Assembly: GCF_042453785.1 (NCBI RefSeq)
Contig: NC_091671.1
Span: 10,052,001 to 10,116,000, forward strand
Source: Malus domestica
Lineage: Eukaryota > Streptophyta > Magnoliopsida > Rosales > Rosaceae
Direction: 5' to 3'
DNA length: 64,000 nucleotides
Position numbers and translations under genes: made by a program. Positions 35,932 through 48,480 of this stretch are shown here, piece by piece; the first letter of the stretch is position 1, and each line of letters begins with the position of its first letter. Under the pieces are notes generated by a model that worked only from the letters and a program-made list of their open reading frames with translations, did no database searches and was not told where the DNA came from.

Positions 35932-37210
35932 AACATCATATGCATATTCTAAATGTAAAACATTTGGCATGGCAATTTAAATCATAACTCATTTAAATGC
36001 ATTTTCTGGGAAAGATACCAAGCATATACATATATATTTAAAACCAAAAGCCTACTCATTGGTATGTCGAAGGGTCGTAGCCCCTAAGCCGCCCTTGACT
36101 GCGCTCGTCCTAGGGATAGGTCTCACCTATATGCGAAATAACTGAATAAACGTTATTTAAAGCACATGGACAAAACTAGTTAATAACTTCTCATACATTG
36201 CTCAAATGGAATGTTTGAATATACCAACGTGATCTACACAACCTCACAAACATCCCCATATTTTTAGAAAAATCTTCCGACCACCCACGCGCCATCACGC
36301 GCTGGCCAGGCACACTGACGGTAACCCTAACGGCGTTAGGGAATATTCCGTTAAATAATAGCATATGTCGTTAAAACTAACCTGATGCCGTCAAAATATT
36401 CCATCAAAGTTGACGGAATATTCGCTTGTCTTCTTCCTTCAACTCCTGTGACCATTGCCGTTGCTGGAAAATTGGAAATTCGAAAAATCTTGATATTTCA
36501 GTCATTTCTTAATCGAATTACCTCAAATTTGTCCCAAAATGAAGCTTGTAACTAGAAGAACAAAACCTTACCAATTTCAAGGCTTGAAATCCACGGAATC
36601 TCGACGGAGAAAACTCGATAATCTGGCCAAAACTTACAACTCGTCAAACTCGACTTCCCGACGTCCAAATTATTTGGTTTTTCTTCTCCGATCTTTGTAA
36701 GGACATTCGAAAGCTTCCTACAAGCTTAAAATCTCTTGAAACATCCATAATTACGACCACATGAACATTACCTCAAAACTGGGATATCGGTTCCTCGGGT
36801 TTTCAAAGTTTTCAAGTCCTAAAAATGATACGAATGGACTCAGGAGCTTGTAGGGAACAAGAATATTTCCTTTTTAACGTCGATCCGTGAAGAAACATGT
36901 TGGTTCGAAGATGGTCCGTACAATGGTACGGACGATGGCAGAAATCCGAGAAAGGGAGGGTCAACGGGTTGTGTTTTTGTGTGTGTATGGATGTGTGTGG
37001 TCCTAATTGGCTACCAAACAGCACAAACAAATTCCTTTAGTTCCAAATACTTAGGAATAAAAAGGATTGGTCCAAAATAATTAGAACTTAGCATATTGGT
37101 CCACCACCCAAGTCTAAACCACACAACACAACTCAAAACGTCCAAGGCATTTAAGTAATTTCAGACCGTCGAGGGTAAAATAATAAACATATCTGGGACT
37201 GACTATGACA
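34860..37210 (-). mobile_element. Gypsy-type solo LTR, 2,351 bp
   Basis: Begins TGACACATCCTGACC and ends GACTATGACA, flanked by an exact 5-bp duplication AATAT (34855-34859 and 37211-37215). Copy B of the tandem duplication retains the empty site, CTCTAATATCCACTTAG near 41996. No gag or pol coding sequence is present, so this is one LTR left by recombination. The terminus, read on the minus strand, resembles the plus-strand end at 3658. Two long TA microsatellites lie inside (about 35284-35335 and 35888-35928). Confidence 0.85.
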
Positions 37211-40200
37211 AATATCCACTTAGATAAACACACATAATATCACCTACTGATCTTGAAGGTGATATTATGAAGAATTCACTTAATTAAACCTCATAATATC
37301 ACCTACTAATCTTGAAGGATTCACTTAATTAAACTCATAATCCCATAAAGTTCGTACCAAATAAAATCATAGTTAAAATAAACACACATATCACCCTTGT
37401 TAGCTCATAAAATGGGAGCAATAATAAACTATATATAATGATGTGATTTGGCAAAATAAAATAATTTTATTTGAAGCATGTAAAAGTACGATTAGCCTTT
37501 AAACGAGAGTCCCATAAGGCCATCTCTATCTAAAGGGCTAAACATAGCCCTTTTTAGAAGTATAGAATTGCAAGAAATTATTCTTTAATAAACAGTATCA
37601 TGTCACATTCATATACTATCTTCATCCGAATGAGCTAAATATACTCATCTTTAATAATTTATTAGCTATAAGTTTATTATTTAAATTTATTGGTTAATTT
37701 AATTAAACTACTACTTATACCATATTAAAATAAATTTATCTAGACATGAGTTTTTAATGCCATGTATTGTTAAATGAATAAGTTTCCAAATTTCTTATCT
37801 TTATGTATTCTCAATAATATTTCAGATATAATTTTTGAGGATTAAGAGGGTGTGAGAAATGGTTTAGAAATGAGATGGGTACTCATAGGAAAAAGTTAGA
37901 AACTTTTTGAATTAAAAAAAGAAAATAGTATATAGGTAACTGTTGGAGATTCAAATATAGTCGTTGGATTCTTTCAAACCTGATTGTTGAATTTGTAAAC
38001 AGATTGTAGCTGTTGTTACTAGGCCCAACAAACGGGCTAGGTATCAGGCCAGCCAATCTGATGAGAGATTTTTCAGTGTGATCCGTACACGAGGTGGTAC
38101 ACTACGTGTCATTATACAATTTGTGGGATATGTGTGCTAAAAAAGTTAATAACTTAAAAAATAAAATTTCTCACCATTTCTATTAAAACATGTGGTGTAC
38201 CACTTATGTTCCCGTCATAATTAAATTTTTTTCCAATCTGATGGCATTTTAGCCATGTTTTGGTCTAGTGGGCTCCATTGATATGAGTTTTGTCCAAATT
38301 AGACCATATTTTTGCTTTTTAGCTCTCTTCATTCGAAATGATTAAAATTAAATAACTTTTAAATTAGGGATTAAATTTTCACATTAAAATCGGGGGATCC
38401 CCTTCTTTTAATTAGGGGGTAACTTTTTATTGATTTCCTTTTTGGAATGTAGCAAAATAAATATTTCGATAAAGCTTTCTAAAAGATGGAAATAATTTGA
38501 AAAACTGATACCAATGAGAAACGACGCAAACATCTCATCGTCCATTGGCCAAGCAATCCTGTCCTAAAATAAATTTTGCTTTGACAAAAAATATGGCTTA
38601 TTTTTAGCTACGTTTCGTGAAACATTATTTTAATCTTATTTTATCCATTGTAACTCAAAAGTCATTACTTTATTTCTAAAACTTAAAATTCATTTCATTT
38701 TGACTTTTGAACTCTCTCTCTCATCTTTAAAACTTATAGGACGTCTCCGGAAGCATATGTGAGGTCGAACACCCAATAAGCATATGTTACATGTATAGTA
38801 AATTTAATTATAAATCTTCATTATGCATTAACATTCAACAATCAAAGAATATTAAGTTGAATAAAAATTGAAGAGATGAAAAAAATAAAAAATAAAAAGA
38901 AATTGGTTAGCTTAGAGCACCCAAATCAAATTCACATAAGAAATTATCAAATCTAAGGACAATGTGGAGCGAATTTTGAGCTTTATAGAGTACAGGGTTT
39001 AGGCACTAAAATCATAGAAGTATGGTAGAAGTTACAATGTAGAACCCTAGAAATTGAATCAAGAAGCATATTAAGTCAACCGTTATGTGGTTTATTTCAG
39101 TTTCCTCGGGTAGTTACACAAGGAAATCTAGTACAACCCTAGAAATTAAGATAATCTAAGAATATGGGTCCATCCTTCATAATATAATAACCATCAAAAC
39201 GAAAAGCCAATTTTTAAATGAGTACACATATTTTATGATTCATCAATCATTCAAGGTGGAAAATTGATATTCAAGGTAAGTGAACAAATGTATCTCTACT
39301 TCTTGTCATTGTCCCGGTCACATGGGACTTGAACTATACTCTCCACTTTTTAATGTAAATGTATCGCTATATTAAAAAAATTTATACAATAATTTTTGAC
39401 AGATATTTGGATCATATCTCATTGATTCAATTTTTTTATTTTTCCGGAGATATATATACAAAGAGACGAACTTTCTTGTTGATGTCATTATTACATTTTT
39501 TTGCTAGCGGAAATTTGATTTAGTTAATTTCTGTTGTACTAAGAGCAATTCCACCCCTAAGGACTTTGCGCCAGCACCCAGCGCATTTATCCACTCAAAT
39601 GAACAGTAACAGACTCCAATGAACAGTAATAGGCCAAGGCATCTCGACCCTTAAAAAAATGCGCTGGCACCTAGTGAAAAAATGTGCTGGCACAAACGAT
39701 CTCCATCCCTACAAAATGCGCTGGCACCCAGCCCATTTAAAATATTTTTAAATTTTGTCTAAAAGAATAAAAAATAAAATAGTTTTAATTTCGGATAGGA
39801 TTTTTAACCAATCTCGTCACGCCACATGTCATTATCTGAATGTACTATTTTGTGAATAGATTTCCGCTAAGATTTTCAACTAATCCCGACACGCCACGTG
39901 TCACTTCCGTTTTACAATAATTTAGCCAAGATTTCGATAAGATTTTCAACCAATCACGTCATGCCACGTGTCATTATCTGAACGTACTATTTTGTGGATA
40001 GATTTCCGATAATATTTTCGACCAATCCCGACACGCCATGTGTCACTTCCGGTTTACAATAATTTAGCCAAGATTTCGATAAGATTTTCAACCAATCACG
40101 TAGTGCCACGTGGCATTTCCAGAACCTCATCCTTTCTTTTTTTGTCCATATAAACCCTACATCCCTACATCCATCCTCACACCAAGCTCAATCCTTCTTT

Positions 40201-40250
40201 TTAGCTCAGAATCCTTGTTCATCGTTTTCAAATCTTGAGTTCTTATTACA

Positions 40251-40424
40251 ATGTCTTCTTTAAGAAGGGTGTATAAACAGTTGCAGGAGCAACAACAAAG
40301 GTTGTTGGCACAACAGGTAGAATTGGCCAATCTCGAGGAAGGTGGAGGTGGAGGTGGAGATGAGGCTTTCTTCATGGAGGAGGATGAGGATGATCATCAT
40401 AGAAGGCAGAAGGCCTCACATTGA
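40251..40424 (+). pseudogene. N-terminal fragment of a probable Harbinger transposase
   Basis: The 57-codon frame begins MSSLRRVYKQLQEQQQRLLA, continues through a glycine run and an acidic stretch, and stops at TGA. A Gln-rich and acidic start is common in plant Harbinger nuclease proteins, but no DDE catalytic residue is left. It sits directly beside, and points toward, the SANT-like fragment. Assignment depends mainly on its place in the element. Confidence 0.45.
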
Positions 40425-40433
40425 AGACCTTGA

Positions 40434-40652
40434 CTAGTTCTTCCAACAAGTAAAGGATGCGTTGAGTTTTTTCCAACGACCTTGAAGACCTTGACTAGTT
40501 CTGGCGTTTTCTCCATGTACATCGCAAAACGCTTTCGTAATTTTACTCCACATTTCTCGCTTATCCATCTCATTACCCGTAATTGGGTCATGAGTAGTGT
40601 GAACCCAACATTCACACAACGTAATATCTTCAATGAGCTTCCACGAAGACAT
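40434..40652 (-). pseudogene. Myb/SANT-like Harbinger accessory protein fragment
   Basis: The 72-codon frame begins MSSWKLIEDITLCECWVHTT and continues with DPITGNEMDKREMWSKITKA and a GRWKKLN segment. This is the Myb/SANT-like DNA-binding region of the second PIF/Harbinger protein, which helps the nuclease bind the element. The rest of the protein is gone, replaced by the convergent transposase fragment. Confidence 0.7.
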
Positions 40653-41481
40653 TTTTTTATCTTAAAGTGTAGAAAATATTGAAATGTAGATAGTATAGAA
40701 AGTGTAGAAAATATTGAAATGTGGTGTAAAGGTGGAAGATGAGGGTTAGGTATTTATAGGAAAAAATTTAACATTTTTCAAAATTTTCTGTAATTTTTTT
40801 AAAATTTTCTGTATTTTTTAATAATTTTTCTGTATTTTTTAATAATTTTTAATGAATTTTAATATAGTTAATTAATCTGGACCGTTGGATTTGAAAAATA
40901 TTCAAATCCAAGAGACAGGGAGTTGCCACGTGGCCAACGGTCATATTTCTGACCGTTGGGCCTTTTTTTTTTTTTTTATAACTTTTTTGTGAAAAAAATG
41001 TGGACCGTTGATCTTTGATCCGACGGTCTATTTTAAAAGTAAAATTTAAATTTTTTTTACCGTTGGAAATCCAATGGTCTAGAAAACTAGCCGTTGGAAA
41101 TCCAACGGCACAAAGGGAGCCACGTCGCCAACTTGGGGGAGGGGGAACTGAGTGCGCCTGCACGCGGGCCCGCGCTCTGAAATCCTGTCGGGCACTCGCG
41201 CCATGCCTCCGTGAAGCGCACGCGCCAGGCAAACAACCCAGCTTCTTGCTCAGTCTCTTTTGGGCTGGTCCAGAGCCCAGCTCGAGCTGGGTACCAGTCA
41301 AATTGAGGGGGTGGACTTGGTTGACAGGGCGCTGGCCTTGTTTTTATGCTGGGTCCTGGGCAAAGTCCACTCCGGTGGAATTGCTCTAAGGCTTCAAACT
41401 TAACCCTTTTTTTTGTATTTTTTTTATAAACAAAAACACAATTGCCCTTGAATTTTAGACTATTTTTTGTAAATAAAATTT

Positions 41482-41630
41482 GGGTGGTGCTATCCACACG
41501 CTTATTTTTATCTCTGACATATCCATTGTTAATTTATGTTCATTAATCTTATTCAATTCATTGGTCCTAATGACAGGAAATTGAAAAAGGTGTGTGAGAG
41601 GTAAAAAGGGGTGTGAGGATAGAACCACCC
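41482..41630. mobile_element. hAT-type MITE in copy B
   Basis: Counterpart of 34324-34472 with the same ends and flanking TAAAATTT. A half-length relative follows at about 41661. Confidence 0.8.
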
Positions 41631-43816
41631 TAAAATTTTCATATAATAGCATTAAAAATAGGGTGGTTCTATCCACACACCTATTTTTTACTTCTCTTAC
41701 ATCTGTCTCAATTTTTGGTCGTTAGATCAAATGAATTGAAGAAGATTAATGAACAAAAATTAACAAAGATAGTTGCGTACGTTATACTGCAAGATTGTGT
41801 CATGGTGGCATTTATATTGCACTAACAAGTACATAAAGATATATATAAGGAAAACAAATTGCAATTACAAACTACAAACTAATATTGGTTTCGTATAATA
41901 TTTTATTTTTCAAAATCTTAATTTTTCATGTTTCATGTGTTATGGATACGAACACATTTTTTAACCCTCAATCTTGACGGGATCCACTTAAATTGATAAT
42001 CTCACCCTCTAATATCCACTTAGATAAACACACATAATATCACCTACTAATCTTGAAGGTGATATTATGAAGAATTCACTTAATTAAACCTCATAATATC
42101 ACCTACTAAACTTGAAGGATTCACTTAATTAAACTCATAATCCCACAAAGTTCGTACCAAATAAAATCATAGTTAAAATAAACACACATATCACCCTTGT
42201 TAGCTCATAAAATGGGAGCAATAATAACCTATATATAATGATGTGATTTGGCAAAATAAAATAATTTTGGCAAAATAAAATAATTTTATTTGAAGCATGT
42301 AAAAGTACGATTAGCCTTTAAACGAGAGTCCCATAAGGCCATCTCTATCTAAAGGGCTAAACATAGCCCTTTTTAGAAGTATAGAACTGCAAGAAATTAT
42401 TCTTTAATAAACAGTATCATGTCATATACATATACTATCTTCATCCGAATGAGCTAAATATACTCATCTTTAATAATTTATTAGCTATAAGTTTATTATT
42501 TAAATTTATTGGTTAATTTAATTAAACTACTACTTATACCATATTAAAATAAATTTATCTAGACATGAGTTTTTAATGCCATGTATCGCTAAATGAGTAA
42601 GTTTCCAAATTTCTTATCTTTATGTATTCTCAATAATATTTTAGATATAATTTTTGAGGATTAAGAGGGTGTGAGAAATGGTGTAGAAATGAGATGGGTA
42701 TTCATATGAAAAAGTTGGAACTTTTTGAATTAAACAAAAGAAAATAGTATACAGGTAACTGTTGGAGATTCAAATATGGTCGTTGGATTCTTTCAAACCT
42801 GACTGTTGAATTTGTAAACAGACTGCAGCTGCTGTTACTAGGCCCAACAAACGGGCTAGGTATCAGGCCAAGCTTGGCCAATCTGATGAGAGATTTTTCA
42901 GTGTGATCAGTACACGCAGTGGTACACCACGTTTCACTATACAAATAGTGAGATATGTGTGTTAAAAAGTTAATAACTTAAAAAATAAAATTTCCCATCA
43001 CTTTTATTAAAACACGTGGTGTACAACTTATGTTTCCGTCACAATTAAATTTTTTTCCAATCTGATGGCATTTTGGCCATGTTTTGATCTAGTGGGCTCC
43101 ATTGATATGAGTTTTGTCCAAATTAGACCATATTTTTGCTTTTTAGCTCTCTTCATTCGAAATGATCAAAATTAAATAACTTTTGAATTAGGGATTAAAT
43201 TTTCACATTAAAATCGGGGGATCCCCTTCTTTTAATTAGGGGGTAACTTTTTGTTGATTTCCTTTTTGGAATGTAGCAAAATAAATATTTCGATCAAGCT
43301 TTCTAAAAGATGGAAATAATTTGAAAAACTGATACCAATGAGAAACGACGCAAACATCTCACCGTTGATTGGCCAAGCAATCCTGTCCTAAAATAAATTT
43401 TGCCTTTGACAAAAAATATGGCTTATTTTTAGCTACGCTTCGTAGAACGTTATTTTAATCTTACTTTATCCATTGTAACCCAAAAATCATCACTTTATTT
43501 GTAAAACTCAAAATTTGTTTCATTTTGACTTTTGAACTCTCTCTCTCATCTTTGAAACTTATGGGTCATCTCCGGAAGCATACGTGAGATCGAACACCCA
43601 ATAAGCCTATATTACGTGTATACTAAATTTAATTATAAATCTTCATTATGCATTAACATTCAACAATAAAAGAATATTAAGTTGAAGAAAAATTGAAGAG
43701 ATGAAAAAAAATAAAAAATAAAAAGAAATTGATTAGCTTAGAGCACCCAAATCAAACTCACATAAGAAAATAACAAATCTAAGGACAATGTGGAGCGAAT
43801 TTTGAGTTTTATAGAG

Positions 43817-44785
43817 ACGACTTTCAAGTTTCAGGTGGCAAGATGGAATCAAATTCGAGTTTCAGGTGGCAAAGTATAGCGAACTTTGATTTTGAGAGTA
43901 TAAAGTGACGGTTTTTGAGTTACAGAGAGCAAAGTGATACTAAAATTAAGTTCATGAGACATAACTAAAAATAAGTCAAAAAATAAATAAATCTTGCCAT
44001 TATCAACCAATAATGGAGGCAGCATGTGGCTTTTTACCACAATAATGAAAATAATTTGAGCTCTTGTATGATGACGTGAATTCAAATTTTGTCGGTGACT
44101 AATATAACATAAAATATAACAAAATATATTGTTTAATAAGAAAAAAAAAAAAAAAACAACCAATAATGGAGGCGCATTACTCTCATCGTGCTCCGCCGCT
44201 ATACAAAAACACGTCTCATCAAGACAAGGTGGGACGGGGGAGGAAATATTTCATTTTAAAGAGGGGTATTTATGGGAAGTTACCATATACAAACAAAGTA
44301 AAACCGCGTAAAATCCTCCACTCAAAAAAATAGCAAAGCTTCCGTAATCATTTGAGAATTGAGTGGGAAATTTTATTTCATTTATTTTTTATTTTTAGAA
44401 AAAAGAGGGAAATAAATTAAATGATTTTTAAAAGGATTAACTGGAGTTTTCTTTTTTGTTACAATTGAGAGTTTTGAACTCGAATTTAGCCTATATGTAC
44501 ATTTATTCTCGCGATTGGGTAATCCAGGTAAATTTAACGTATTAAAAAATAATTAAAAAAGAATACAAAAAAGAGAAAACGAGAGTGAAAAATCATTAAA
44601 ATAAACCGTTCAGAATTTTCTTATAAAATGTAGAATATAAAATATTTTGTTTTGGGTAAGACACAGGAACCTCTAAAAAAAAATTAATTGAATTAATTAA
44701 TTTCTTAATTTTCTTTGATTTGGACTGGGGCTTTTATGGATCCTTATGAAAAAGCCATCTCTCTCTGTTGTCTTATTTGCCTCAT
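43817..44785. other. Intergenic, no gene seen
   Basis: AT-rich, with A runs at about 44139-44156, leading to the promoter of the DUF1635 gene. No coding sequence is recognised. Confidence 0.45.
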
Positions 44786-44792
44786 TTTCCTT

Positions 44793-44800
44793 CTATAAAT
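44793..44800 (+). promoter_or_regulatory. TATA box of the DUF1635 gene
   Basis: CTATAAAT about 105 bases upstream of the start codon at 44902, followed by a pyrimidine-rich leader. Confidence 0.55.
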
Positions 44801-44901
44801 GTCACATTCCACCCTGCTTTAACTCCTAATTCTCTGATTTTCCTCTTCCCTTCCTCCTCCCTTCTTCCATTTTTCTCACCAGAGAGGTTGAAACTCCTCC
44901 A

Positions 44902-46997
44902 ATGGAGGAACTGGATTCTCTGTGGACTACTTGCCCTGAGGTGGGTCCCTCCTCATTCTTCTTCTGAGTGCCATTTTTTGTTGGGTTCTTTTTTTGCTGC
45001 TGCAGTTTCATCAAAGTTTGCTGCTTTTTCTGCTTCAATTGTGTGTGTTTTATGGTGGTTTTTCTACTTCCTGCTGTATTATTCTCACATTCAATTGCAA
45101 ATGCTTCCCTTCATTGCCTCTTTCGATTCGTATTTCGGTTCTTTTATGTGAATTTAATTGTTAGTGATGGATCTTCCATATCTGAGAGGACTTCAACCAT
45201 TAAAGTCTTCAGTTTTTCCGAATTTTTGGTCTCTATGAAACATTAGTCTGTACTTGGCATGCAAGTCCCGCAGTCTCATTAGAAGTCATCGTTCTTGTGA
45301 ATGCAAATTTTGTTTCTTTGTTTTTCTCCACAACACGACGTTTCTATTAGGAAATATTCTAATCTTCATGCACAGAATTCAAACAAAAGGCGGCCACGTT
45401 GTCCTGTCCAACTGACCTAACTTGCGTCGTGTTCAATAAGTTCATATGTCAATTAATTGGCTTTAATTTTTCTTTATACAAACTATGGTAAATGTGTACC
45501 TCTTCTATTAATATATGTTATGAACACAATATGCAGAATTTGAGAACCAATGTGTTTGTAGTATTGATGGACCCAGTTCTCTGATTTCGGTTACAGGGGT
45601 AGATTTTAATGGAGTTTCTTTATATATTAACCCTTTTTTTTTCACACCCCCTTTTCTCTTTTCTTCAAAAAGATAAGCAGGATTTGTTGACCAGGACGTG
45701 GGATTTTCATGGGCTCTTTTTGGGATTTCACTGTCTCCTAACCTTTGAAATAGTTGCTTTCCGTTTTCCACCATGATTTTGTTTTGAATCTTTTGATCCT
45801 CCTTTCGTTACCTGTTGAGAATTGGTGGGTTTGGTGTTCATGCTTGAGTTTGAAACTGTGACCCTTGATGTTTGTTTTGGTTTGTTTGGTCTCGAAAATG
45901 TTTTAGAGTGTGATAGTCGCACAGTCAGATGTTACTAATTCACGTGTTATGATATGAGTTTATGTATTCTTTCGGATTCTACTATGTTTAGAATTGTTAT
46001 GTTTTTTTTCTAGGTTCAATTTTATTATTTTGATGGAATTGAAACTCATTTCTTGAATCCTGTTTTGAATTGACAGAGCGCTGATGAGTTGAAGGAGAAG
46101 CTTCTGTACACAACCCTTGAGCTAGAATCAGTAAAAACACGCGCAACGGATGAAATCCGAAAAAGCGAGGAGAATGTGAAGAAACTAGTCAATCTTCTAA
46201 ACGTTGCATCCAAAGAAAGAGATGATGCTGTAGATCAGCTACGAAAGCTGGTAAACAAGATCATGCCTTCAGGTCCAATGGAACTCCCCCTCAACATGTT
46301 TCCTCATGAAAGTACACTTTTGCTTCCCACCAAGGCAAACTCAAGCATAACTGAATCCAACAGCCTCTCTGAAACCTACAATCCCCAAAAATCGCACGTC
46401 TCTTCCTCTGTGGACTCCTTATTCGATGCCGTTTCTTCACCCGAGTTTTCGAACATAAACATGGCTGAATCCGGCTGCATTCCTTTTGTGAAGCAGCAGC
46501 CTCGGGTGCAAGAATATAATGGTACTGCATCTGCTGGTGTAGTCTCAGGGATGATCAAACCCGACCCGGCTTCTGAAGTGATTGACAACTTTGTGAAAGG
46601 AAAGATTTTGCCTAAACAGGGAAAGCTCTTGCAGACTGTGATGGAAGCCGGTCCACTGCTCGAGACTCTTCTTGTTGCTGGGCCAATGCCTCGTTGGCGA
46701 AACCCCCCGCCTTTGCAGCCCTTCAAAATCCCACCTTTTTCAATCAAAGGCTGTGAAGCTGCTGCAAGCTTTAACCAGAAACCAGTGGGAAATACTAGTT
46801 ATGTTGTCCATAAGCCAATCAACTCGGCATCATATCCTGAGATGTCTCGCGGCTTTTCGCAGACATGTTCGGCTTCCATGTTGAACTTCAACAATGGTGG
46901 TGCTTCCATCTCACGCCTGAACAATGCAAGGATGTTGGCTTCAAATTCCGGCATTGACCACCAATTTTCGATTGGCAAGCGGCAGAGGCTTCAATGA
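44902..46997 (+). CDS. DUF1635 family protein
   Basis: Two exons, 44902-44940 (MEELDSLWTTCPE) and 46077-46997, joined over a GT-AG intron with frame kept, give 319 residues. The second exon opens SADELKEKLLYTTLELESVK and continues into a charged helical region (about residues 14-70) with a likely coiled coil, the conserved part of the plant DUF1635 family. The remainder is Ser/Asn/Pro-rich and probably disordered, with a conserved-looking GPLLETLLVAGPMPRWRNPP block around residues 210-230. The molecular function of the family is not established. The tiny first exon was chosen because MEELxxLW followed by a short second motif is typical of the family. No signal peptide or membrane segment is present. 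Confidence 0.85.
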
Positions 46998-47566
46998 TAG
47001 TATGGTGAACTTTTGCTTCTTAATTTTTAGTGTAAAAAATTGAAGTTTGGGAGGTTTGAAGGTGTAGAAATGAGATACTTTTGTTTTTGGGTTCAACTTT
47101 AAATGACATGGCCATTTAACTTCAGTTTTACCCTTTTTGGCTTCTCTTTATGTACATCAAGATGCTTCTGTTTGCCAGTTCATTTGCATAGGGAAAAATA
47201 ATAAGCAAAGACCGTATTGGTCCAACACTACATGCACCAAATCAAATACTAAAATTTTGGATCCCAACTTATGCGACGGTGTTTCATTTGTCCCTTAACG
47301 GTATAATCACGTCAAGCTTTATGTAGCATATAGTAATTACCATCTTTCTTTATTGGGAGCCACTCGATTTAGATTGTTTGCATCTTTAAATTTAGATGTT
47401 TGCTCTTACACTGCATGAGATTAGTGGAAGCTTGGGTAGGGCTAAACATTCAGAATCTCATGCTTTTGTGAGAGTTGCTCTACAGACGGCCCTACACAAG
47501 TTTTTCTCGTAATGCTCGTCACCAACTAATGGTGGAAACCAAATCCTCCTGCAATTTGGAGGAATG
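46998..47566. other. 3' flank of the DUF1635 gene
   Basis: Probable 3' untranslated region followed by intergenic DNA up to the LTR element. No further gene is seen. Confidence 0.45.
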
Positions 47567-47571
47567 GAGTA

Positions 47572-47952
47572 TGTTTATACCATATTTAGGGCCTCGTATT
47601 TAGATCTCGTACAAATACTCAGAGGACTTAAATGTAATTATGGGATAAAGGAAGGGGCAAATATGTAATAAGTGAGGAGTCCTTATTCTATAAAAGGACT
47701 CCTCATCCTAACAATTAGGGGAGGCCTCACTCTCACTCTCAGAGGCCATTTCTGGAGCCTTCTCACCCCTTTCAACGCTCTCACTTCTAGAGCTCTCTCT
47801 CCCCCTCACTTCTCAGAGAAATATAATACAATCAGTGTGGACGTAGCCCAAACATTGGGGTGAACCACGATAACTCTTGTGTCATTTACATTTTATGCAG
47901 ATTCACGGTCGGATTTACGTTGTTCCAAGACATCCAGTTTTGTGCATCAACA
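47572..47952 (+). repeat. 5' LTR
   Basis: 381 bp, TG...CA, with a TATA box TATAAAAG at 47689-47696 and pyrimidine-rich DNA downstream of it. Confidence 0.9.
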
Positions 47953-48480
47953 TTTGGCGCCGTCTGTGGGAATCGATACGAAAAGTTGTGTCGGTTCTCT
48001 TTCATTTTTTTCCCTCCCCCGTGAATATGCATAAACACCAAACCAAAATCCTAGTCCCATCTCTCTTTCTAGAAGCCCGGAAATGGGTAAGCAGAACAAA
48101 CACAGACTCTAGATCTCTCTCTCTCTCTCAAAATCCCTCTACACTTCGCCGCCACCACATTTTAGCACCGCCGTCTCTGTTTCCAACGAAGCCACCCGCC
48201 CAGAAGCAGCCCCAAGTTTCCCATTTCACCGCCCGAACTTCTCTTCGGTTTTGCAAGAGGCAGAAAGAAGTATGGTTTTGACAAACTTCATACTGACAGT
48301 CGATGGTGTAGGCGCGGTGATTTTTATGCTGAGGGGTGATGTGCGACAATTAGCTACCATCTTCACCGTCATTTACAGAGGTTCTTAGCCCTTCTGGATT
48401 TACGATACAGTTGTGATGTTCTGCCATTGAAGCTCCTGCTTTCGAAACGCGAAAACTTGCCCGTCTCCGCCGGCGACAAC

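Larger units (their letters stand above)
33681..38990. repeat. Tandem duplication, copy A (contains solo LTR)
   Basis: Copy A begins TACAGGGTTTAGGCAC and ends CTTTATAGAG directly before copy B begins with the same sequence. Removing the solo LTR and one target-site copy leaves about 2,954 bp, which aligns along its length with copy B after its own insertion is removed. AGAG is present at the left border, at the junction and at the right border. The unit has no recognisable gene; it contains a 149-bp hAT MITE and AT-rich DNA. Confidence 0.9.
39543..41386. mobile_element. Deleted PIF/Harbinger transposon, 1,844 bp
   Basis: Terminal inverted repeats: GAGCAATTCCACC at the left and the exact inverse at the right, followed after a 5-base mismatch by a second matching block GGACTTTGC. 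TAA flanks both ends (39540-39542 and 41387-41389), the usual PIF/Harbinger target. Copy A has the uninterrupted site at 34228. The interior keeps short N-terminal pieces of two element proteins, plus AT-rich direct repeats at about 39780-40110 and a GC-rich right part. It cannot encode its own transposase. Confidence 0.9.
38991..43816. repeat. Tandem duplication, copy B (contains PIF/Harbinger element)
   Basis: Direct second copy of 33681-38990. Without the DNA transposon and its target duplication it is about 2,979 bp. A 19-bp direct duplication at 42250-42287, single in copy A, accounts for most of the extra length. Over the first 235 bases I count about seven differences from copy A by eye, a divergence of a few percent. 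Confidence 0.9.

Noticed and set aside
40849..41497. Several open frames of 120-150 codons near 41 kb
   Set aside because: They lie in the GC-rich right part of the PIF/Harbinger element, overlap each other on both strands and cross the element end.
44768..45246. Long hydrophobic open frames overlapping the first exon of the DUF1635 gene
   Set aside because: They read the T-rich leader and intron in other frames and have no family resemblance.
46291..46747. Antisense frames within the DUF1635 coding region
   Set aside because: They are shadows of the true coding frame, without recognisable content.
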